Source of the DNA: Orobanche coerulescens
Lineage: Eukaryota > Streptophyta > Magnoliopsida > Lamiales > Orobanchaceae
DNA length: 64,000 nucleotides
NCBI GenBank assembly: GCA_033398695.1
Contig: CM065801.1
Location: forward strand, 109,082,670-109,146,669
Direction: 5' to 3'
In this document: positions 34,369-46,070 of the stretch, piece after piece
Numbering within the stretch: position 1 is the first letter of the stretch
Layout of the letters: every line of letters begins with the position of its first letter
Translations under genes and position numbers: made by a program
The notes under the pieces: generated by a model
Databases searched by the model: none
What the model saw: the letters and a program-made list of their open reading frames with translations, nothing else
Told to the model about the DNA's origin: nothing

Positions 34369-36963
34369 TCAATTCGTATTTCGCAAAGACCATTTGGACT
34401 CCGCACACTCCATCGAACCGTTATTACGTGATTTAAATTGTTGACCATTAAATTTCAACCGTTCTACTTTTGGTTTGGACATCCAACGTTCTTTGCGAAA
34501 TGGCTTTAACAATAGCAGCCATCCAAAACACCCATTTTGAAATTGACTTGGTACTCGTTTGACATCCGGCTTAATTTTCAACTCCACGGGCGAATTTATG
34601 ACAGCATGAGAATTTTTCGATGGTGGATGAACGGATGTTGAAGACGACATATTCAAATGCCTAAGAGATGCGACTTGATCTTCATTTTTATTAAACGTCG
34701 GAGCAGCTGAAACGGATTCTGAACACTTCGACCGACAATTCTCCCGATGTGTGTCTTTCTCAAAGATATCAATTTGTGAACACTTCTCGACCTTGCTTGG
34801 ACACGGGAGAGATCGAAACACTTTGAACGTGACTGGTTCATCTTCAACTCGAAGTATTAATTTACCCTTCTGAACATCAATAAGGGTCCTTCCGGTGGCT
34901 AAGAACGGTCTACCCAAGATAATCGGAATCTCATGGTCTTCTTTCATATCAAGTACAATGAAATTATCAGGGAAAATGAATTTATCGACCTTGACCAAGA
35001 CATCTTCGATTACCCCTCTCGGGTACTTGATTGATCTATCGGCTAGTTGTAAAGAGACCGTAGTAGGTTTCGCTTCCCTAATTCCTAGCTTCTTGAAAAT
35101 AGAAAGAGGCATGAGATTAACGCTAGCGCTGAGGTCACATAATGCTCTATCAAAATACAAGTTCCCAATAGTGCACGGTATAGTGAATCTTCTTGGGTCC
35201 TTCAATTTAGGCGGGAGCTTTCTCTGCAAAATTGCGCTGCACTCTTCAGTCAGTGCCACCATTTCATATTCCTCGAGCTTCTTTTTCTTAGATAAGATTT
35301 CCTTCATAAACTTCACATAGCTCAGCATTTGTTCTAAGGCGTCGGCAAATAGAATGTTGATATGTAGTTTCTTGAAGACGTCAAGAAACTTGGAGAATTG
35401 TTTGTCCAATTTTTATTTTTGCAAACGCTGTTGAAACGGGACGGGTGGAACATAAGTTGTCGGATTATCTGGAAACAATTTCGAGGGTCTTGAAATTTGT
35501 GATTCCTCAGTCACTGCATTTTTATTCTCCTCATCATCACCCCTCTTTTTGTTCTGCCCAGGCTGCTCACACACTTCCTTCCCGCTTCTCAAACCGATGG
35601 CATTTATACTTTCTCTGGGGTTCGTCTCGGTTGTACTTGGCAAGGTACCCTCAGGGCGGGCTATTAACACATTTGCTATCTGGCCCAATTGGACTTCCAA
35701 GTTGTGAATAGAAGCGGAATGGTTTTGCAAGGTTACTTCCGTACGGGTCATGAACTGACTCGTATTTGCTGCTAATTTCGCCATTGCTTCCTCTAGAGAA
35801 ATTTTTGGAGCGGGAGGAGGTTGTTGTTGGGCAAACTGAGGTTGATTTGAGTTTTGTCTGTTTTTCCATGAAAAGTTAGGGTGATTACGCCACCCCGGAT
35901 TATATGTGTTGGAGTACGGATTGTTCTGCCGATTCTCATTCCCCACAAACTGAGCTTGTTCCATCGGGTGTTGCGCAAAAGGATTTTCAACTTGGCACTC
36001 TGCGCTAGGATTAGACCCATTACACCAATTACATGATTCTGTGGTAACGGGAGAAGGAGCATGTGAAAAAGCTTGAAGTTGCTGAGTCAAGGCGGCAACT
36101 TGTGCTGATAGTGCAGATATTGGATCATTATTAGAGATTTCCATTACTCGCTTCGGGATCACTCGTTCAGAAGGCCACTGATAAGCATTTGCAGCCATCG
36201 CCTCCAATAGAGAGTGGGTTTCGGCCATCATTTTTCCCATTAATGCTCCTCCAGCGGCTGCATCAACAAGAGTGCGTGTAGAAGCACTCATTCCGTTATA
36301 AAAGGTTTGGATTTGTAGCCAATCCGGTAAGCCATGGTGTGGGCATCTCCGTAATAAATCCTTGTATCGCTCCCAAGCTTCGTGAAGCGACTCCATATCA
36401 AATTGCCCGAACATGGTTATCTCGTTCCTTAGTCTCGCCGTCTTTGATGGTGGAAAGAACTTAGCCAGGAAGGCTTGCGCTAATTCTGCCCAAGTCGTGA
36501 TGGAGCCTGGCAGTAATGAATTCAACCAAAATTTGGCTTTGTCCCTTAGAGAGAAAGGGAAAAACCACAGACGAATAGCATCATCGGTGACACCATTATT
36601 CTTGAAGGTGTCACAAATCTCGAGAAATGAAGCAATATCTGCGTTGGGGTCATCGTTTGCCAGTCCACAAAACTGGTTTGCTTGTACCATCTGAATAATC
36701 GCCGGCTTGATCTCGAAGTTGTTCGCTTGGATGGTTGGACGCCGAATCCCCGAAAAGTTTGCATTGATTTGTGGCATAGCATAATCACGGAGTGCTAATG
36801 CCGGTTGAGCTTGCTGCACAAGATTATCTCCTCCGTAATTTTCGGTATTGTCGGCCATGATGTCTTTTGCCGGTAGCTCATGCTTTTCCTTCTTGGTTTT
36901 CCGAAGAGTGCGCTCGAGTTCAGTATACAAAGGTAGTAGGCCTTCGTTACCGAATTTTCTCAT
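34369..36963 (-). pseudogene. gag: Athila-like Gag-protease polyprotein, one in-frame stop
   Basis: A single minus frame from ATG 36963 reads through to 34369 with one stop at 35415-35413. Residues ~75-260 form the retrotransposon capsid (ANQFCGLANDDPNADIASFLEICDTF, FLAKFFPPSKTARLRNEI). A Gln/Asn/Pro-rich middle and a C-terminal linker (FQQRLQK) follow. No CCHC knuckle of the usual form is seen; CNWCNGSNPSAEC is the nearest Cys cluster. The protease half has LCDLSASVNLMPLSIF, where the usual DLGAS is DLSAS, and IILGRPFLATGRTLIDV. The last ~50 residues (RLKFNGQQFK) resemble the end of Athila pol, suggesting that RT-integrase was deleted and protease joined to the pol tail. Confidence 0.82.
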
Positions 36964-37078
36964 GCACTAACCAGAAATTCCTGAAAGGAAAACAAATAAT
37001 AAGAATATCACAAAAATAAAATAATGTTCAAACTAAGACTAGAAATACTGAAATCGATATTAGTAAAATAATCAATCC

Positions 37079-37099
37079 CCGGCAACGGCGCCAAAAACT
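37079..37099 (-). other. Primer binding site (tRNA-Asp type) of Athila-like element
   Basis: On the minus strand TGGCGCCGTTGCCGGGGA follows the 5' LTR end after a few bases (AGTTTT). It is complementary to the 3' end of plant tRNA-Asp, the primer typical of Athila/Tat-branch elements. Confidence 0.85.
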
Positions 37100-38406
37100 T
37101 GTTGCGAAATTCGGTGAACGCAAGTGCACGTTGTCGTAAACAAGTAATAAAGAGATGAGTAAGATATCGTTCCCACGAGGACTGACTTACTAATTACCAA
37201 TTTATGCGTATTCTAATTTTATTTGAACTATCAAATTTGGAGGTGCAAGAATAATTAGAGAAAATTAATAAAAGAATAAATAATGAAAACGATTGTTCGA
37301 AGAAAGAGAATCAAATAAGGGATTAATCTAGGATTGTGAATCCACCTCGGTTTATCCAAATTACTCTTGATTATATGAATTTAATGATTTCCCAATTTAT
37401 TGAAGGCGAAGGTTGCTAAAGTACTCTACCGCCTCTCCCGAGGTCGATAGAATTTTCTAAGGCGAGTAATACACTCTATTCCTAGGTGGATTAATTTGAC
37501 AATAGGCAAAAAGCATGAAAACTTCAGAAAGGCCACGTAATTCCTGAGTATATTCTTATCTCACAAGATAAAACGATTCTCACCAATTATTTCCTACCAA
37601 CTCTCCTCTCCCGATTCGAGTTGCGTAAACCAAACAATTCAATTATAGGCCACACAATTGAAAGTATTAAGAACAATTGGGGAAAACTCAATAGAAAAGG
37701 GAATTGAATTGATAATCAAAAGTTAATTCATCAAAACCTCGGTTTCATCAAAATCCTAGACTAGGGTTCTAGCCTGACATGCTAGAAAATAAAAATACAA
37801 AAAGAAGTAAAGAAAGCATAGAAATCAAATGCAAACGAAGAACTTGGATTCCTCCGTTCTCTGTCTTTCGCTCTCTGCTTCTTGGTGTTTCTGCTTCTTC
37901 TCGATTCCTTGATTTTCTTGGTGATCGATCCTCCTATTTTCTAGACCTTAAATCCCTATTTATAACTATCATCAGCCTCCAAAACGTGTTCGGGGATTGG
38001 GTCGAAAACAGCCTCCGAAAACAGCCCAGAAACGCGGCAAATCCATCAAAACCGCCCCGTGGGCTGCGGCTCACTTAAGATGTGCCGCGGCTCACCATGT
38101 TCAGCGCCTATACATGGGCGCAACATTTTCTTCCTGGTCCGCGGCTCAGCATCCTTGTGCCGCGGCCCCCGGTACAGTTCGCCCGGTGTTCTCTGTGTGC
38201 CGTGCGTGTGCCGCGACTCTGCATATGGGTGCCGCGGCCCCAAGCCAAAAATTGTCGTTTTGGCCCGTTTTTCGCCGTTCGAGCTTCCGGACTCCAATTT
38301 CCTACAAAACATATAAGAATAGTGCATCAAAAGCTCATTTAAGCGGATTTAGACTTCAAATGGATAAAAAATAATGATAAATAAGTGCATAAAAATACGC
38401 CTAACA
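37100..38406 (-). repeat. 5' LTR of Athila-like element
   Basis: 1,307 bp. On the minus strand the U3 contains GCCGCGGC-type cores centred near 38234.5, 38213.5, 38162.5, 38141.5, 38087.5 and 38066.5 (within-pair spacing 21 bp) upstream of TATAAATA at 37974-37967. Frames such as 37997-38374 are translations of this array. Confidence 0.9.
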
Positions 38407-38548
38407 TCAGATAATCATGTCACCTCAGTTAATCATTCATGTAATCACTGTGCTAGAGCGCGTATGCTCATTTTCATCATTTCATGCGTAATCATAATGT
38501 GATATTCATGCGAGAGATATAATCATCATGTGACTTTCCTACTTCAGT
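38407..38548 (+). other. Chromovirus leader, right part, with candidate splice acceptor
   Basis: It resumes the host leader after the TCAGA duplication. CTTTCCTACTTCAG ends at 38547, one base before the gag ATG at 38549, and is a good plant acceptor. It could pair with the LTR donor at 27541. Confidence 0.45.
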
Positions 38549-41500
38549 ATGGAGAGAGCAGGCAGAAGACGCAGAGGATGAGGCCGTGGTGCGGGCCTAG
38601 TCCCGAGAGCTCGTGTGAATACACGTGCGAATGCGAGGAATAATGCTAACTCATCAAGCAGCGACGCTGCCACTCATTCACCTGGACGTGATCATTCATT
38701 ATCGGGGAGTCGTACCCGGGACACAGCTCAGTCAGAAGGTGTTCGGGTTGATCCACTCGCTTTTATGCAGGGCATGATGGCCCAAATGACTCGGATGGCA
38801 CAACTGATATAGACGATGCATAACTCAGCTACTCAAAATCAACAGGCTCCTCCGCCGCCACCTCAGAGGCAAGAGAGGAGTGTGGGCAGTATCATCGGTG
38901 ACATCTCTCGCCAAAGGCCACCTACATTTGAGGGCTCATCTGAACCGGCGGATATTGTTAACTGGCTCAAGCATTTCGAGAAGTTATTTGCTATGGTAGA
39001 GTGTCCCGAAGGACACAAAGTTTCAGTTGCGGCTTACTATCTGGGTAAGAGCGCTCATTCTTGGTGGTTGTCGTTGAAGCCCACTGACGGATCATGTACT
39101 TGGGATCAATTCAAGACTCTCATGATGGAGAGGTATTATCCGGCCCCACTCAGAGAGGCCAAACTGTCAGAATTACTCACTCCCGACCCCTCAGTAGATG
39201 AGGATGTTCTCGCCATTGCCGAGAAATTTTAGGAACTTCTTCCGTTCGCCTCATCTATCATTCACTCAGAGGCGGATAAGATTAAGTATTTCAGCAAGAG
39301 GCTAAAACCCCGTATGTGGATGCAGTTACTTAATCATAATTGCACCACTCTGGATGAATTCATTGAGAAGGCTCTTACTTATGAGCTTACTGCTAAGGAT
39401 ATTGCTAAGCAGCAACCTTCATCTGCTAGCAAGAAATCAAAGAATTGTAATCAGTCTGAAGGCGATCAGACAACCTTCAAGAAGCCTCGTGCGGGCTCTA
39501 CTTTTTCTGAGCGACCTCCTGTGGCGCCCAGACCGACAGAATCGCAGTCCCGAGCTGCCAGTTCGGCCATCACCTGTTTCAACTATGGGGAACTAGGTCA
39601 TGTCAGCACCAAGTGTCCGAGGCAGACTATCACATGCCATAACTGTGGGATTGCTGGGCATAAGGCCCATTTTTGCCGAAGGGACTCCAAACCTACTCCG
39701 GCGTCATCTCAGGCCCCGAAACAGTCAGCTGTTCATAATCAGGCCACTCAGTCTGCATCGTTAAAGACGACAAGAGCGAATAAAGGTGGAGCCTATGGTC
39801 ATCAGACGGGAGCGTCCGGTGCCGGGACTAGCAAGCCCTGAATTTATGAGATGAAGAAGACCGACGATCCAGAGGCCCGGATGATCTCAGGTACACTCGA
39901 TATTCTATCTCAACCTGTGTGTACCCTTTATGATACTGGTGCATCGCATTCATTCATTTCCAAGTCATGTTTGAGTAGACTACGTCTGGGTAGTGCTACT
40001 AGTTGTGAGCCTTATGTCATTGGTCTACCTGACGGTAGAAGAATTATCGGGAATCATGAGATTCAGAATTGTCCGATTCAGCTTCATGGTCGTGTATGTA
40101 TAGCAGACCTAATTGTGGTAGATTTGCCAAGAGACGACGTCATCTTGGGTATTGATTGGATGGATCGTCACGATGCCATCATTAGTGTCCGTAAGCGTAT
40201 GGTCACTATCATTTCAGACGATGGGGTCGAATGTGTTTTTCAGGGAGGTAATCCTAGTTGTTCCGGGAGAGTCATCAACTTGATGAAAGTAGTGAAATTA
40301 CTCAGTCAGGGGTGTATTGGTTATTGGTGCTATATGACCAAAACCGGGAAATCACCAATAATGTTGACGGATATTCCGGTAGTGAAGGAATATGCCGATG
40401 TTTTTCCAGACGAGTTACCTGGTTTGCCTCCAAAGAGAGATCTGGAATTCACGATTGAGTTGGAGCCCGGTACGTCCCCGATATCGAAGGCACCGTACCG
40501 GATGGCCCCGACCGAAATGCAGGAGTTGAAGAATCAACTTGAGGATTTGTCCGAGAAAGGTTATATCCGACCGAGTGCATCCCCGTGGGGACCACCAGTG
40601 TTGTTTGTCAAGAAGGATGGTTCATTTCACTTGTGTATTGATTATCGGGAGTTGAACAGGGTGACGATCAAGAATAAGTATCCTCTACCCCGTATCGATG
40701 ATCTCTTAGATCAACTTCAGGGAGCTTCAGTATTTTCCAAGATATACTTGAGATATGGATATCATCAGTTGCGAATTCGAGAGTCGGATATCGCAAGGAC
40801 AGCGTTTCGTACACGCTATGGTCATTATGAGTTCGTGGTAATGCCGTTTGGGTTAACTAATGCACCTGCGATATTCATGGAGTTAATGAATAGAGTCTTC
40901 ATCGATTATCTGGATCAGTTCGTGGTTGTCTTCATTGATGACATTTTGATTTACTCTCATGACCGGGAGGAGCACGAGTTTCACCTTCACTAGATTCTCG
41001 ACGTGTTGAGACGAGAGCACCTTTATGGAAAGTTTTCCAAATGTGAGTTCTGGATGTCGGAAGTGACGTTTCTCGGGCATGTAATTTCATCAGACGGAGT
41101 GCGTGTTGATTCTCAGAAGATGGATGCTATCCAAGATTGGTTACCCCCGAAGAATGTTAAGGAAATCCGAAGCTTTCTCAGATTAGCCGGTTATTATCGG
41201 CGGTTTGTGGAAGGATTTTCTAAAATCGCTCAACCATTGACGAACCTTTTGCGAAAGGATAGGAAATATGCATGGTCTGACGCGTGTCAGCGGAGTTTTG
41301 AGGAACTCAAGAGCTGGTTAATTTCAGCACCTGTACTTTTCTTGCCACATGGGACAGAAGGATTCGTGGTTTATAGTGACGCGTCCGGACACGGTCTCGG
41401 ATGTGTATTAATGCAGAATGGGAAGGTTATTGCCTATGCTTCACGGCAATTGAGACCTTACGAGGTTAATTATCCTACCAACGACCGGGAGCTAGCAGCC

Positions 41501-43273
41501 GTGGCTTTCGCGTTGAAGATTTGGCGTTATTACCTTTATGGCATCACCTGTCAGATATTCACCGATCACAAGAATTTGAAGTATATATTTACTCAGAAGG
41601 AGTTAAATATGCGACAGAGATGGTGGTTGGAACTAATCAAAGATTATGATATCGAGATCCTGTACCACCCGGGTAAGGCAAACATGGTTGCCGATGCCTT
41701 GAGTTGTAAGTCTGTTCAGGAGTAAATTCTTGCTCGTTTAACAGTTCAGAAGGAGTTTCAGCAGGAATTTCTTAGACCCAAGATCGAGGTCTGGCTTCAG
41801 CGAGTGCAAGGGCAACTTTGCATGTTAGAGATTTCATCGCCACTTGAGGAGGCAATCAGAGCGAATCAGGGTTCAGACCCATCACTGTTGCGCATCCGTG
41901 AGGATGTGGCTCAGGGGAAAGCCCCTGGTTTTGTGAACCACGAGGATAGGCTATTGCGATTCAAGAATCGGTTGTGTGTACCGGCGAATGACGAGTTGAA
42001 AAACTCGATTTTGAGAGAAGCTCATGCTACCCCTTATTCCATCCATCCGGGGTCTAGCAAGATGTACAAAGACTTGAAACAAAATTACTGGTGGGGTAAT
42101 ATGAAGCGAGAAGTCGCGGAATTTGTTTCGAGATGTTTGACCTGTCAGCAAGTCAAGATAGAACATCAGCGACCGGCAGGTATGCTGAAACCGCTCCCTA
42201 TTACATAGTGGAAGTGGGAAGATATTTCCATAGACTTCATCACGAGTTTTCCGACGAGTCGTCGTGGCATGAATACAATCTTGGTAATTGTGGACCGTTT
42301 GACTAAGTCAGCTCATTTCCTTGAGATTAAGGATACGTGGGGTCCCGAGAGACTGGCCCAGTTCTTCATCAAAGAGATAGTGAGATTGCATGGTACTCCT
42401 AAGAGTATCGTTTCCGATCGTGACGGACGGTTCGTGTCTCATTTTTGGAAATCAGTTCATCGTGCTATGGGAACCCAGCTTAATCTCAGTACTGCTTTTC
42501 ATCCTCACTCCGACGGATAATCAGAGAGGACTATTCAGATATTGGAGGACATGTTGAGGGCATGCGTCCTCGATTGGAAAGACGATTGGGAAGCCCAATT
42601 ACCGTTGATTGAGTTCACGTACAATAATAGTTGGCATGCTTCGATTAAGATAGCACCTTACGAGGCCTTGTACGGTCGTCGTTGTCGATCTCCTTTATGT
42701 TGGGACGACTTATCTGAATCAATCGGCACCGAGCCCGATATGCTTATAGCCGCCCATGAGAAGGTAGCTTTGATCAGGAGTCGTCTGTTGACCGCTCAGA
42801 GTCGACAGAAATCATATGCAGATAATCGTCGTCGACCACTAGAGTTCGAGACAGGTGACCACGTGTTGGTTATGGTATCCCCGAGTCGAGGTATTTTTGG
42901 TTTCGGAAAATGGGGAAAGTTGAGTCCGAGATTCATCGGACCATTTGAGATTTTGGATCGAGTAGGCTAGTTAGTTTATCGATTGGCTTTACCTCCGGCG
43001 TTGAGCCAAATACATAATGTGTTTCACATCTCTCAATTGAGGAAGTATGTTTCCGACCCGAGCCACATACTTCAGTTCGACGAAATCGAGACCGCGGATG
43101 ATCATTCGTACGAGGAGCGTCCTATACGAGTTTTAGAGCAGCGAATCAAACAGTTGAGGAACAAGACGATTCCTTTGGTCAAGATTCAGTGGTCTAGACA
43201 CGGAGTCGAAGAGGCCACTTGGGAAACCGAGGATGGTATGCGGGAGAGTTATCCCGAGTTGTTTGACCCTTAG
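38549..43273 (+). pseudogene. gag-pol: Chromovirus Gag-Pol polyprotein with chromodomain, nine in-frame stops
   Basis: One uninterrupted reading frame of 1,574 codons starts MERAGRRRRG. Stops lie at 38579, 38810, 39230, 39839, 40991, 41723, 42206, 42518 and 42968, with no frameshift. Domains in order: capsid (about 38920-39380), two knuckles (CFNYGELGHVSTKC, first one missing a Cys; CHNCGIAGHKAHFC) at 39573-39680, protease [10 protein letters not shown] (39927), RT with FIDDILIYS (about 40931), and RNase H ([13 protein letters not shown], about 41372). Integrase has HPGSSKMYKDL...CLTCQQ and VSDRDGRF (42410). The chromodomain RPIRVLEQRIK...VQ/KIQWSRHGVEEATWE lies near 43120-43262. The chromodomain targets integration to heterochromatin in this clade. 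Confidence 0.92.
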
Positions 43274-43290
43274 TTTCGGGGACGAAAGTC

Positions 43291-43306
43291 TTTTTAAGGG
43301 GGGGTA
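43291..43306 (+). other. Polypurine tract of chromovirus
   Basis: TTTTTAAGGGGGGGTA lies immediately before the TGTAATACCC start of the 3' LTR. Confidence 0.85.
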
Positions 43307-45950
43307 TGTAATACCCGGTTGTAATTAATTCATTATCATTCAGTATTAATCAGTCAGTAATTGTCGCTCAGTAATTTCCACTCATTATTAATCACTCATC
43401 ATTCATGATTCATTCATTTGCATTCACTATTGGCATGTTGTAACCGTGTATCAGTTACCGATCGTCATTTCATCTCCGTTTATAGATCAAGACGGGAGTA
43501 TTATCATTTTCATTGTGATTGGTAGTCTTGTGCTGGAAGTATCATTTTTGGCATGTGTTGGACTTATTTACTTCCACATACGTATGGTATGTCGGATCAT
43601 TCATCAATCGTATCGAGAAATCGAAGATGTCGAATTTTCACCTTGTCCAGCAATGAGTTGCGGCCGTAAGAATTGTCGGATACAGCCGTAACAGGCGTTC
43701 GTTGATTTCAGGCCATTTTGGACGAACAAGACTTACGGTCTTAAGGGTTGCGGCATACGGACGTAAGTTGAGCAGGTACAGCCGTAAGGCTTGGCCGGAT
43801 ACGGCCGTACGTGTCGAGCAGGGTGCCCAAACGTTTTGGGCCGAATGCGAGATACGGCCGTAAGATGGGCAGGATACGGCCATAAGGGGTGTTCGTATTT
43901 TTCAGGATGTGTCAGACGAGAAGGACTTACGGCCATAAGGGTTGCGGCATACGGCCGTAAGACGAGGCAAGTACGGCCGTAAGGCTTGGCCGGATACGGC
44001 CGTACGTTGCAGGCAGGGTGCCTAGGGCTTACACCCATAAGTTTGGCCGGTTACGGCCGTATCGGTCGAGTTACGCCCGTAAGGTGAGCGGGTACGGCCG
44101 TATGGATGTCGGCAGGTGCTTTGGACGAGGGCGAGTTACGCCCGTAAGTCAGGTGCGGGTACGGCCGTATGGCTGTCGGCAGTTTCTGGACGAAGCCGAG
44201 TTACGGCTGTACGCATTGGCTGGTTACGGCCGTAAGGGCGTTGACCTGGGATGTTACGGCCGTAAGTAGGCCGAGTTATGGCCGTAACTTCCGGCAGTTT
44301 ATAAGGGTTTGGACGGGACTTTTTACTCATTTTGTCATTTCTTTCACCTTCTTCTGAGAGGGAGAGCTTGAGGGAGAGATTTTCCATCATCAATCACTTG
44401 GGTGTTAGATTTTCATCATCTTCATTCGTTTGGGAAGCTTGGATACTCGATTAAACTCGTGTTCATCGGATCAAAGTGCTTGGATCTTCAAAGGTAATAT
44501 TCTTCAAACATCTTGGATTTCGATTTTGTGTTAAGATATGATGTTTTGGACGTTATAATCGTGTTATATGAAGAGATATACATATGATTATGAGTTTGAA
44601 TAAATATTCATTGGATTTTTGAAGGATTATTCAAGAACACTTTGAATATTGAGTTGGATTTGGGGGTTTTCGATTAATTGTTGTTGAAATCACGAATTTG
44701 GATATTCATATTGGATTATTGATTGTATTGAAGATGTTTTGTTGGTTGGAAACACTTCTTGGGGATTTGATATTGGTATAATTGAGGTTTGGTTGTAAAC
44801 GATCGGAGATTGGTCTCAACGTGTTTGATATAATGCCCCAATGAACTTGGTTTAGTCGTATCAACGTTTTGAGTTCGTTATATTCGTGTTTGATTAGTAT
44901 GTTGAACGGATTGTTGGTAATTGTGTAATTCAAGGTTGTTCGAGCGACCGACATCTCATTTAGGACGTTGTTCGTGGAAGGACATTCTTCATCGGTGTTG
45001 TGTAAGTTAATTCTTATTCGGTTAAAAGGATATTCATTACTTTTGTTGTTGATCATTCATAATCATAACTCATTCATAATTGTATTAACCGTATTGAGAC
45101 TTGTAATTGTAAAATAATCACTTCATTCACGAGGAACGACGGTTCCAATCATTTCATTGAGCTATCATTCACTTCACTGTTATTTTCATCTCGGTGAGTC
45201 ATTCTTGACTTTGTCGGATTATTATTCATTGATATTCATTATGGTCATCCTCGTTCATATGACCTTCTTGGTTCATATTGCGTGGCCTGGTGTGGATGTG
45301 TGGAATTTTTAGTCGAGCACACGATAGTCATGTATTGGGTTCACCGATACATTGGACTGTACACACGGTAACGTTTACCTCCGCGAGCCTAATTAGGTAC
45401 AAGGACTGGTGTGTCTGGGCACTCGTCTTGTACACTTGCACAGAACATTACGGGCGTACTATGATGCTCCTCTTCAGCTTAAATTCATAACTAAGGGTAT
45501 TTCATAACTAAAGATATATCATGATTATGTATATTCAACCCTGGAGGATTGTTGTTCTGTGTAACTAACCCCGTTGGGGGATATTGTTTTCAGGTCATGG
45601 CAAGGCAAAGGCACGGGAAGAGCACGTTGACAGCGAGGAGTCCCAGTGATACTAGTAGGGGGGCCCAGTCCTTTCAGTCATTCTTTTTTTCTCTTCATAT
45701 GTATTTCCGCTGCAAATTCCATTTGGGATGTTTATTTATTCAGGGTGGTGTATTTTATCTTCATATAAAATATACTAGTATTCGGTCTTATCCTGGTGTT
45801 TTATACTTAAACTCCTCATCGGAGTATTTGGTAATATAATGTGGTTCGGTACTACAGTTATATTATTTAATTCATTAATTTTCATTAGCCTGGTGGGTAC
45901 CAGTCGGGGGTCCACGGCACTGTAATATCCGCCTAGTTTGGGGTGTTACA
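43307..45950 (+). repeat. 3' LTR of chromovirus
   Basis: 2,644 bp, direct copy of 26336-29001. The palindrome array spans 43660-44288. Relative to the 5' copy many CGGCCG cores show C-to-T or G-to-A changes (for example CAGCCG at 43683 and CGGCCA near 43929), and about 17 bp are missing near 44030. The TATA box has become TTTATAAG (about 44299). Confidence 0.9.
43660..44306 (+). promoter_or_regulatory. Phased palindrome array in 3' LTR
   Basis: Same arrangement as 26687-27348; first cores at 43663.5 and 43685.5 (22 bp apart), last at 44281.5, then TTTATAAG. Comparing the two copies shows the array decaying mostly by CpG transitions. Confidence 0.75.
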
Positions 45951-46070
45951 GTTTATCACTTGACCCATTTGAAAAAAACACAGCCCAAATTGACACATTC
46001 ATAAGTAAATGGGTTGTACATGCTAGGTTTTAAAAATGAATATTGCTATTGTTATTTTTTTTTTCTTCTA

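Larger units (their letters stand above)
29355..38406 (-). mobile_element. Non-autonomous Athila-like gypsy element nested in the chromovirus, TSD TCAGA
   Basis: LTRs at 29355-30578 and 37100-38406 end TGTTG...CTAACA, with target duplication TCAGA on both sides (29350-29354, 38407-38411). On the minus strand it has a tRNA-Asp-type PBS next to the right LTR, gag-protease (36963-34369), an extra ORF (33286-31843) with its own apparent promoter, and a PPT at the left LTR. No RT, RNase H or integrase is recognisable in the ~3.8 kb after protease, so it must borrow enzymes. Gag wording (FLEICDTFKNNGV, FLAKFFPPSKT) is typical of the Athila branch. It lies in the opposite orientation to its host. 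Confidence 0.9.
26336..45950 (+). mobile_element. Tekay-type chromovirus (Ty3/gypsy), TSD GTTTA, split by a nested element
   Basis: Two long LTRs (26336-29001 and 43307-45950) flank an initiator-Met-type PBS, one long gag-pol frame ending in a chromodomain, and a PPT. Target duplication GTTTA is present on both sides (26331-26335, 45951-45955). Long LTRs, domain order PR-RT-RNaseH-INT-chromodomain and the C-terminal chromodomain fit the Tekay/Del clade. The leader between PBS and gag is interrupted by a 9,052-bp Athila-like element (29355-38406). Without it the element is about 10.56 kb. Nine in-frame stops make it non-autonomous. Confidence 0.92.

Noticed and set aside
37079..37099. tRNA-Asp gene fragment
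   Set aside because: Only the tRNA 3'-end complement is present, at the exact PBS position next to an LTR; no cloverleaf sequence surrounds it.
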